From Heliocidaris tuberculata (Eukaryota; Echinodermata; Echinoidea; Camarodonta; Echinometridae): DNA of 64,000 bases. The stretch lies in contig CM046850.1 of assembly GCA_025618425.1 (NCBI GenBank), positions 1,625,819-1,689,818 on the forward strand. Direction: 5' to 3'. A program made the translations under genes and the position numbers. A model generated the notes under the pieces. It did no database searches and was not told the DNA's origin. It saw nothing but the letters and a program-made list of their open reading frames with translations. Shown here piece after piece: positions 34,493-42,231 of this stretch (positions are counted from its first letter, which is position 1; every line of letters begins with the position of its first letter).

Positions 34493-35389
34493 TCAGTTTC
34501 CTACCTCCATTCTTGCGGCCTCAGCTACATGTTGTTCCAAAAGGTTGGGATGGACATCTCGGTCAGACTCCTTTCCAACATGGAAGCGTATTCCTACTGG
34601 ATGTTGTGGCACAAACTCGGCTTGTCTCTCCATTGGCAGGAACACCCGATCTATATACAACTTCCATGGTTCGCTTCTGGAGAAGTAAGCAAGCTTTCCA
34701 GCAGAGCGGGCTGCTCTCATGGCGGGCATTTATTGACGGCGCTGATCCCTTACCCTTATCGGAAGATCTTCCGTGATGAACATATTGGTTCCTTTCAAAT
34801 TCTTGGCGTTCTGCATCACCAATACACGGTCTTTGTACCTCAGGAAACGAGCAATGATTGGGCGCGGTCTCCTCGCCGTATTAACACGATGTGCCCTCTG
34901 AAACTCGATCGTCTCCACTAATCCCCTATCCAGTTTCAGGTGTTCCATAAAAAACTCACGGAGCACTTTTTCTGAGTCCTCCTTTTGCTCCTTTTTTGGA
35001 AGGCCATGGAACAGTAGATTTTCTCGACTAATATACGATCTCAAATTATCCAGTTCCTGGTTCACCATTTTCTTTTCCTCCTTCAGTTTATCTTCCAGTT
35101 TGGGTAATTGCGTTTGAAGCTCCTGGATATTCTGCCCGTTAAAATTAACAGACTTCACCACGTCATCTATTTTCTCTTCGAACTTCTTCATTTTAGTTTC
35201 AAATTTCAGTTCCATACTTTGGATTCTGTCCAAGACCTTATCTATCTGTCCCTCAATCAGAATCTTAATAGAAGGCAACAAGGTGGGGCTTTGCGGCGTG
35301 CTGAAAACCGGGCTCGTAGCTGTAACGCTTGAAGTTGCACGGACTCGCTTCCCGCTATATTTTCCCCGCTGTCCGCTGTTGGTTGCCAT
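34493..35389 (-). pseudogene. LINE ORF1: coiled-coil RNA-binding protein with one in-frame stop
   Basis: Architecture of L1-type ORF1p: a basic N-terminus (MATNSGQRGKYSGKRVRATS), a long coiled coil (about residues 45-115, with KILIEGQIDKVLDRIQSMEL and KLEDKLKEEKKMVNQEL), an RRM-like segment (SRENLLFHGLPKKEQ) and a C-terminal domain (RPIIARFLRYKDRVLVMQNA, NMFITEDLPIRVRDQRR). A TAA at 34730-34732 interrupts this domain; the same frame resumes as MPAMRAARSAGKLAYFSRSE and WKLYIDRVFLPM to 34493. These proteins trimerise through the coil and chaperone LINE RNA. The stop is either a recent lesion or must be read through. Confidence 0.75.
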
Positions 35390-35639
35390 TCCGTGTCGAG
35401 AGTTTGCAATTTCCCAAAATGCACGTTACGTAATGGGAAGAGGAGGAGAGGGCTGCGAACACGTCTTCACACTCTGACGAACATCATAAGACCTATCTTC
35501 CCCCCCCCCCTTCAAAATTTTCTGGTGCTAAAATTTGGAATATTTACATTTGGCGCTTTTTTTTGAAATGCATTGCCATTTTTTTGGCCATTGCCATTGG
35601 GCCATGTGCTGAAGTTCTGTCAAAGCGTCATAAAACACT

Positions 35640-35665
35640 GGGGTCCCCCCCCCCCCCCAAAAGAT
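35640..35665. repeat. Poly-C/poly-A junction
   Basis: A 14-15-base C-run then AAAA: the minus-strand form of the poly-T/poly-G junctions seen elsewhere. Confidence 0.85.
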
Positions 35666-35808
35666 ATAATTAAGCAAGTTTAAACAATGCAAATCAAATG
35701 AGTCGGCTGGTGCATGCTGTAGTGTAACTTTCATGCTTAAAACTTGGCTAAACTCAATATAATCGACATGATCGATCGAACTTTAGTTTCCAAACTTTTT
35801 TTGAGGGA

Positions 35809-35810
<2 letters not shown>

Positions 35811-35840
<30 letters not shown>

Positions 35841-35845
35841 AATAA

Positions 35846-35942
<97 letters not shown>
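35811..35942. repeat. (GT)n then (AT)n microsatellite
   Basis: GT dinucleotides followed by about 110 bp of AT dinucleotides with GTAT interruptions, ending at the 3' side of the inverted tRNA-headed repeat. Confidence 0.9.
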
Positions 35943-36189
35943 AATGTAAGGAAATAACATATACGACAGCTTTGGCAACTCTCGTGGAAATAAATACAGT
36001 GTGAAAGGAATGAGAGAATTATGGTTGCGTAGCTTAAATCAAAGTTCCCCAGAGCTGTCCTCTCTTTTTGAAATTTTTGCAAAGGTTGAACAAATGTCTC
36101 CGCCGGGAATCGAACCCGGGCCGTTGGCTTAGAATGCTAATGTCGCCGAAACCACTTTCCCGTCTCCGTGGTCCAGTGCTTGGTTGAGG
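35942..36189 (-). repeat. tRNA-headed dispersed repeat, copy 3, rearranged
   Basis: The minus-strand body (36093-35942) matches the copy at 7627. Its head has only the 3' half of the tRNA-like sequence (36142-36096: anticodon arm TTCTAAGCC, T-arm GGTTCGATTCC, GGAGAC end). At 36141 the sequence switches strand: the plus strand then shows the 21-nt leader and the 5' half of the tRNA (GTCTCCGTGGTCCAGTG from 36162). The two halves face opposite ways, so no cloverleaf can form. Confidence 0.7.
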
Positions 36190-36197
36190 ATATATAT

Positions 36198-36254
<57 letters not shown>
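36189..36254. repeat. (AT)n microsatellite
   Basis: About 65 bp of AT dinucleotides, directly after the rearranged tRNA half. Confidence 0.9.
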
Positions 36255-36259
<5 letters not shown>

Positions 36260-36264
36260 CACAT

Positions 36265-36354
36265 ACAAATATTTAAAGGAAATGTTAATGCATTTTTGCA
36301 AATGATATAGAGAGGGATACAGACTCGAAGGGGAAAGAGATAGAGAGAAGGGGA

Positions 36355-36386
<32 letters not shown>

Positions 36387-36521
36387 GAGAAGGGGAAAGA
36401 AAGAGAGAGATAGGGAGAGGGATGGAGAAAAAAGAGAAATAGTGGGTAAGGTATCGAGATATACATAAACATGTATGTATGCAATCGACTTCCTCAAAGA
36501 CGTAATTTCCGCCAATTATTA
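36265..36521 (+). repeat. Dispersed repeat block A1 (GA-rich)
   Basis: Contains GTTAATGCATTTTTGC, a GA/G-rich stretch, GAGAAATAGTGGGTAAG, ACATAAACATGTATGTATGC and GTAATTTCCGC. The same segments occur in the same order at 47412-47665. Confidence 0.8.
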
Positions 36522-37392
36522 TCAAGATTCAAGATTCAAGATTCATTTTTATTTTTCGATAACAATTCATAATCATATAAAGTATTTACATTGCAGGAGA
36601 AGCTCATCATTCAAACATAACGCATATGAACTTTGTTTTACATATTGTTTTCTAAAATAAATGTTATAACAGAAAGAAGTGTATACATGTTTTAATTGTT
36701 TCTTGATAATAATAATAGAAAAGGTAACGAAAGGGAACTAGCAAAGAAGAGGAGCTTGTAAATAGCATGTTCCCAATTGAAAATCATTATAATTATTTAC
36801 ATGATTCAAAAATCTGTTCGTTGGTTGGTTTGTTTGCTTTTTTACATATTTTTAACTAACTAGCCTAATTAATAAACACACAAAGGCTCACCTAACTGAA
36901 GAAGCAGAGGGAGGGACAGGTTGATAGAGGAAAAGAGATGAAATCAGGAAAGGGTGTAAGAGAGGGGGAATAAATTATAAAAAAAAAAACAAAAAAAAAA
37001 AACAACAACAAAAAAAACAACAAAAAACATAAAACAAATAAAGATGGAGATTAGGATCAAACTTCCGCGTGTGGCTTGTATCCGGGATATTTTTGGAGGG
37101 TTGGCTTTTCCTTGTATGTTAGTAAGAGATGTTGTTTTAATTTTCTTTTAAACGTATGATTATTAGGAGTTTCAATAATATTTTGGGGAAGGGAATTCCA
37201 AAGTTTAGGTCCAGTTATTGTGAAAGTTTTATTGGCAAAGAGGGTTCTTGTTCGCGGCAGGTGATAGTAGCTAGCCATTCTGGTAGGGTAAGAGTGATGA
37301 TTATTATTGGATGTAAGCATAGAGTAAAAAAACATGTGGAAGTTCGTACGACTTTAGCTTCAAAAATTATATCAAAATTAAACAATCAGTAA
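36522..37392 (-). pseudogene. 5'-truncated LINE, C-terminal RT fragment and 3' UTR
   Basis: The minus-strand frame 37335-37057 (open further upstream) encodes the conserved tail of CR1/jockey-like reverse transcriptases: HHSYPTRMASYYHLPRTRT, then TITGPKLWNSLPQNI and FKRKLKQHLLLTY. The 3' UTR ends in a short GAATCTT repeat (36550-36522), the kind of microsatellite tail these LINEs use instead of poly-A. Everything upstream of the RT C-terminus is missing, as after incomplete reverse transcription. Confidence 0.75.
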
Positions 37393-37489
37393 AGGTTTAT
37401 ATGAGCTTCCCATTCATTTTTTCCGACACATTGTTAAGGGTTATAATCAATTTAATCAATTTAAGACAATTTATACCCCAGAGAACTAA

Positions 37490-37675
37490 TCCATATCCTA
37501 CAAGATTAGTCACAATGCACCAATTGTAGTAGGCAAACCCAGAACCGAGTATAAAAAGCAGTCTTTTTCATACATAGCAGCAAAACTATTCAACTCTCTA
37601 CCTGTACTTACCAAATGCTCCGCCTCACTACCCCTTTTTAAACGTAATGTTCGCGACATCCAAGTGGTTGATTGA
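37490..37675 (+). pseudogene. 5'-truncated LINE, C-terminal RT fragment
   Basis: The plus-strand frame reads KISHNAPIVVGKPRTEYKKQ, SFSYIAAKLFNSLP and LPLFKRNVRDIQVVD, then TGA. This pattern (PRT, SFSY, LxNSLP, Phe-Lys near the end) is typical of the last residues of CR1-type RT proteins. It is a different family from the opposing fragment at 37057. The 3' UTR follows. Confidence 0.7.
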
Positions 37676-37930
37676 TTTCTTTTTCTTTGCAAGTTGGATA
37701 CATGTATTTCTTTTCCTTACCTCCCCCCTCTCTCCCTTCCTTTCTCTTTTTACATAAATTTCTCATTTTCATGAATGTATTATTGTATGATTTTATATGT
37801 TTGTAATGTATGCTGTTAATTTGTATTATATGTATTTTGTTACAGCAGGGCTCCCTTGGAAAGCAGGCCTTGCGGCTTGAATGGGACTACCCTGCTTTTT
37901 ATAAAGAAGACATTAAATAAAATAAAATAA
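37676..37930 (+). repeat. 3' UTR of the truncated CR1-like LINE with (AAATA)n tail
   Basis: Contains a pyrimidine-rich segment, GCAGGGCTCCCTTGG and GCAGGCCTTGCGGC, and ends ATTAAATAAAATAAAATAA, a microsatellite-type LINE tail. The insertion interrupts dispersed repeat A between TTAAGGGTTATAAT and ATGCATTCGTTC. Confidence 0.65.
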
Positions 37931-38190
37931 TGCATTCGTTCACCCATGCACTAACAATCTGTCACTGAACGGCACATAATGTTCTCGCCGCAAAGCGCTG
38001 CATTCAACACGGGAGAGATCGATATGATTAAAATAAATATCATAATGTGTGGATTCCTGTCTGCATGCATGACCAAGATACATTCCCTGTACAGCATCCA
38101 TTGCACTGACAAGGTCACACGTACAGGACTCGGCCTGTCTCGGTATGTTTTTATACACGTAAGCTCATCGTAGATACTGTGTGGTAACTA
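37931..38190 (+). repeat. Dispersed repeat block A2
   Basis: AATGTTCTCGCCGCAAAGC through ACCAAGATACATTCCCTGTA to AAGCTCATCGTAGATA. About 200 bp match 49985-50210. Frames on both strands are not genes. Confidence 0.8.
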
Positions 38191-38310
38191 GTATGTAGGA
38201 GCGCCACCTCTAGCATCAACGCTGATAAAAAAAAAAAAAAAATCACTACGCCCTTTTTGTCATGAGGCATTCAACCACTGCCACACCAATGACCATTGAC
38301 GATCTATATA

Positions 38311-38814
38311 TTAATACTCAAAACCGTTTTTTGTGGTCGCAAAAACATTTTTCCTCTGCCGTGTCCGCCCTCGCCGTTGCGCGGGATCGGTGGCATAATT
38401 CCACGGCCCGTGTCTCCCGTATTCCGCGTGCCACGCCGACCCCGTCGTCGCCGTCGACGTCCCTAAACGTGATTTTGGGAGATTTGAGGGGACGGGCAGG
38501 CCGAAGGAACGGCTGCTTTCCGCATGGATCCCTTGCACAACGGCGGTGTCGTCAGTCGTGCACCCTCCCTTATATGGCCCATCACAGGCACGGCATGGCA
38601 GGTGACGAACAATGTTGTTCACGATGAGTATCAACTTGCATTGTGCGACCCGTGTAGAGCTCGGTGGTATGTGTAGGTATGTATTCAATTGTTTGATCGT
38701 ACACTTTGTGATCAGTACACCTCTCTCTCTCTCTTGTATCCTTCCTCCGCTAAGGTCGGAGATCGTCGCCACTTCAGTCTGCCGAAATTCATTGAGTGGC
38801 GTTCTGTGGGTCAT
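38311..38814 (-). other. In-frame open frame following LINE ORF2's stop
   Basis: Directly after the ORF2 stop (TAA then ATG) the same frame stays open for 167 codons (MTHRTPLNEFRQTEVATISD onwards). The DNA is GC-rich relative to its surroundings, which lowers stop frequency. It lies in the element's 3' region and has no recognisable domain. Probably 3' UTR; a read-through extension is the alternative. Confidence 0.3.
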
Positions 38815-41800
38815 TTAACTGTTGTTGAGAAGATTTTGACGAGTTGTGTGAAGGTTACGTATGAAATAGAGGATAAGTGTATGCATCTGAGCTTTGGCAC
38901 TATTGTTCATGTGTCCAGGAGGGAGAAAGAGGACCACCTCCAAGAACAGCTCAGGGGCAGATTCAAAGTACTGCGCAAACTGCCTAGTGTTGCTGTTGGC
39001 CTTAGTACGATTAATGAAGTCTTGTCGCACAGATGTAAGAGCTGGGCAGGTTGCAACAAGGTGTACAACATCTTCTCGCTCTATGAGACAGAGTCGACAG
39101 CAGTCATCAACTGCCTTCCCAATCCTGACAAGCCTGGCTTGCGTCAGGTAGACGTTACAGGAGAGCTGGGCTCGGATGGTGATGGCCGGCCTTAAGCTCG
39201 GGTTGGCTATATGCCCAGGATAGAGGTCCTTGGCCTTGGGTTTAGGTCTTCTGGTCCACAGCGATAATGAAGTCCTGTTGGTGAGGGCATCGCACTGTCT
39301 GGACTCAGAAAGTTTGGCCACAGCTGACTGCACCATGCGCTTCCATAGCTTGTAGTTGAGGGGTCTTCTTACAAGCTCGTCTAGAGGGGGAAGGCTGAAC
39401 TGTTTGAGAGCCGAACGCCATAGCTGGATGGAGGAGGTATTGGCACAGATACCATGAAGGAGCAGCCTGTACTCAATCCTTTCTGAGTCGATGTTCAAGA
39501 TCTGCCCAAGGAGTAGGAGCTTTTCTTGCATGACCAGGTGACTTATCGGAAGGATATCGGTGAGCAGATAGACAGCTTCATCAGCTGATGTTGTTGGAAG
39601 CCCCAATATCCGTTTGAATAGGTGGATCTGTGCTTTGTCGAGGCGATTCAGCATTGCTTTTGTGAACGGTACGCTGGAGCAGCCATATAGCATCCGTGGC
39701 ACACAGAATGTTGACCAGAGCTTTGCCGCGATGTGGGGCACAACCCTTGAGCTGAATGGAGAGGTTCCGACTAGGGCATAAAAAGCTCTGTATCCCTTAG
39801 AGATTGCATCTGCTGCGTAATCATGCCGAGGGTCACATGTCCTAGTAATGCCAAGATGCTTGTGGGAGGAGACCTCATCGATTGGCTCACCATCGATATG
39901 CCAGGAATGGCCGTTGGTTATACGATGTTGGCTGATCACGATGATAGCACTCTTCGCGGGGTTGATCTTGTACCTCCATGTTAATGTATACTGAAATGTG
40001 ACATCCAGCATCTGTTGGAGCTCTGCAGAATTATTGCTTAGAAGAGCAATATCATCAGCAAATGCTAAGACGCCCACGTAGAGGTTCTTGATTGTGCAAC
40101 CTAGATGGCGTTCTCTCAGGAGCTTGATGAGGTCGTCTATGTAGAGAGTGTAGAGCATGGGAGATAATACACCTCCTTGCCTTACTCCTTGCAAGACACG
40201 AAAGGAGGGACCCACAGATTGGTCCCATAACACCTTGCTTGTGCAGCTGTTGTAAAATTCAGCAATGATATGTAGCAGTGTTGGGGATGGGTGTGTCAAT
40301 GCTATCTTAGACAGGAGACCTTCCTGCCAAACCCTGTCAAAGGCTTTCTGGGCATCTAGCATGGCGATGTAGAGCGGCTGGTTTATGCATTTGTACATTT
40401 CTATAACCAGGTCCAGAGCTTTTCCTGTCAGTGTGCACGATCTTCCTTGCTGGAATCCAAATTGAAGTGGGTCTGGAATTTGGTGCTCTTGTAGGTGTTG
40501 GGTGAGTTTGGGTTTGACCAGCAGTTCAAGCAGCTTTCCCAGGACGGGGGTCAGCGTGATGCCCCTGTAGTTTCCTGGTACTGATGGATCCTTGTCACCG
40601 CCTTTGTGAAGAGGGATCACAAGACCATCCTTAAGGCTAGATGGAATGTGTTTCAAATGGACCATCCAGTTAATCAGAATAAGGATGAGAATCCTGGTAG
40701 TGTAGCCAGTGTACAAAAGATGTTCTGGAGAGATGTTGTCTGGTCCACTTGCTTTGCCAAGCTTTAGGGAGGAAATGGCAGTGTACAGCTCCTTTGAGGT
40801 GAAGAGATGTTCTAGTCCATGAGGATCTTGACCATCTGGGTGAGTTGGCTTAGGAACTTGTTCCTCCCTGTGGTTGGTAGGTGTGGACAGATCTTGGAAA
40901 TACTGAGTCCAGCCTTGGATGATGTCCGGCCCTGAATAGCAGTGACCTCCAAGGTTTAGCTGCTGCACACCCATGTTTGAGCTTCTTCCTTTCACTAGTG
41001 TGTAGAACAGTCTGTCACTGTGTTCATGAGCCTCCTCGATCTTCGAGAGAAGCCCGTTTCTGCAGGCAGCTCTTGACTGCCGCAGCTTTGAGCGAAAAGC
41101 TTTCTTAAGCTTGGCAGATATCACACCCGTTGGGCTACTCTTGTCTTCTCCTGTAGCTCTCCAGTTCTTCCACAAGTTGATGTGCCTTTGATAACACTCG
41201 TCAACCTCCGGATTCCACTCGATCTTACCCTTGCCTCTGCCTTTTCCTTTTGAGTGTGGTAGGCTCATTGAAGTTTGGACCAGGGTTGACTGCAAGCTGG
41301 TTGTGACTGTGTCTAAGAGGTTCTCATCAGGCGTTACACCAGCTAGGGTGGCCAGGATCGATTCACAGGTCTTCTCCAGAGGTTCGGTGTACAGCTCGTT
41401 GATCACCTGCTTGGGGACATCCCTCCATTTGACTCTAGGACGACATAGTGGGTGGTTCGGGACTGTATGGTTATTCCTCTCCAGGATAACACAGGGAGTG
41501 ATGAGTTTCCAGGTGACCATGATGGGGAAGTGATCCGACTCGTTCAGTGGCTCGTTGTAGAGGATCTCAAGATTGGAAAAACTGTTAGCCATCTGGACGT
41601 GGGTTAGAAATGTATCTATGTTGGACCGCTTAGTGCCATCATCACTTTGGAAGGTATAAGCCTCTTGATCTCCCAACAATGCAGATAGACAGGAAAGCGT
41701 GTTGTCAGTGATGAAGGCATCAAGAACGCTCCTTGCTCTTTTCTTCCGCTCCTTGTTATGAAGATCTACATTCAGGTCACCACCTACAATAAAGGAACCA

Positions 41801-42231
41801 GAATGATTCAGTTGGATGATGCATGAGATTTCCTCTAAAATGGCCTGATATTCGGCAAGAGCTTCTGGGGAGACGTCACATGGCATGTAGCAGTTGAAAA
41901 CCAAGACATCATGATTTGCAAAATGCAGTTGGGTACACAGCAGCCTTTGGGAAAATGTAGGGATGGGCTTAGCTGAGCACGGGAGTGCCTTGCTAATGAA
42001 TGTGACCACACCTCCTCTACCTCTCCTGGCTGGCAGTGACTGTATTGGGTCATGTGCTTTGGAGAAGGCATGGAATCCCTGGTGTACAGTGTTGAAGTAT
42101 TCAAGTTCTCCTTCATGCACCCAATGTTCTTGTACAAGAAGAATATGTGCTCGCTTTAACAACTGATGGATGAAGGCTTCATTCGACTTGAACCCACGAG
42201 TATTGAGAGAACAGATGTTGATGAAGTTTAC
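38815..42231 (-). CDS. LINE ORF2: APE endonuclease-reverse transcriptase, intact
   Basis: The open frame has no in-frame ATG near its start. I begin it at VNFINICSLNTRGF (42231) because this carries the endonuclease's first conserved Asn, and the frame is open still further upstream inside ORF1. Next come LLVQEHWV (Glu), GGDLN (41784-41770), NIDTFLTHV and ESDHFPIMVTW with the terminal His. RT motifs: GKASGPDNISPEHLL, NYRGITLTPVLGKLLE, IAMLDAQKAFDRVWQ, GVRQGGVLSPMLYTLY and FADD (40062-40051). A CX2CX8HX4C knuckle (CRLCLIEREDVVHLVATC) lies near the end. About 1138 residues without stops. It provides target nicking and cDNA synthesis. Confidence 0.88.
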   Translation of the reverse strand, partial: VNFINICSLNTRGFKSNEAFIHQLLKRAHILLVQEHWVHEGELEYFNTVHQGFHAFSKAHDPIQSLPARRGRGGVVTFISKALPCSAKPIPTFSQRLLCTQLHFANHDVLVFNCYMPCDVSPEALAEYQAILEEISCIIQLNHSGSFIVGGDLNVDLHNKERKKRARSVLDAFITDNTLSCLSALLGDQEAYTFQSDDGTKRSNIDTFLTHVQMANSFSNLEILYNEPLNESDHFPIMVTWKLITPCVILERNNHTVPNHPLCRPRVKWRDVPKQVINELYTEPLEKTCESILATLAGVTPDENLLDTVTTSLQSTLVQTSMSLPHSKGKGRGKGKIEWNPEVDECYQRHINLWKNWRATGEDKSSPTGVISAKLKKAFRSKLRQSRAACRNGLLSKIEEAHEHSDRLFYTLVKGRSSNMGVQQLNLGGHCYSGPDIIQGWTQYFQDLSTPTNHREEQVPKPTHPDGQDPHGLEHLFTSKELYTAISSLKLGKASGPDNISPEHLLYTGYTTRILILILINWMVHLKHIPSSLKDGLVIPLHKGGDKDPSVPGNYRGITLTPVLGKLLELLVKPKLTQHLQEHQIPDPLQFGFQQGRSCTLTGKALDLVIEMYKCINQPLYIAMLDAQKAFDRVWQEGLLSKIALTHPSPTLLHIIAEFYNSCTSKVLWDQSVGPSFRVLQGVRQGGVLSPMLYTLYIDDLIKLLRERHLGCTIKNLYVGVLAFADDIALLSNNSAELQQMLDVTFQYTLTWRYKINPAKSAIIVISQHRITNGHSWHIDGEPIDEVSSHKHLGITRTCDPRHDYAADAISKGYRAFYALVGTSPFSSRVVPHIAAKLWSTFCVPRMLYGCSSVPFTKAMLNRLDKAQIHLFKRILGLPTTSADEAVYLLTDILPISHLVMQEKLLLLGQILNIDSERIEYRLLLHGICANTSSIQLWRSALKQFSLPPLDELVRRPLNYKLWKRMVQSAVAKLSESRQCDALTNRTSLSLWTRRPKPKAKDLYPGHIANPSLRPAITIRAQLSCNVYLTQARLVRIGKAVDDCCRLCLIEREDVVHLVATCPALTSVRQDFINRTKANSNTRQFAQYFESAPELFLEVVLFLPPGHMNNSAKAQMHTLILYFIRNLHTTRQNLLNNS

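Larger units (their letters stand above)
25560..35400 (-). mobile_element. L1/Tx1-like LINE with widely separated ORF1 and ORF2
   Basis: ORF1 (34493-35389) and ORF2 (25597-29316) lie on the same strand in the expected order. The ~5.2 kb between them contains a tandem-repeat array and A/T-rich DNA. The 3' side ends a few tens of bases after ORF2 near the Ngaro-like element's gag start. No long A-tail is present. Alternatively, ORF1 and ORF2 belong to two elements separated by satellite DNA. Confidence 0.55.
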
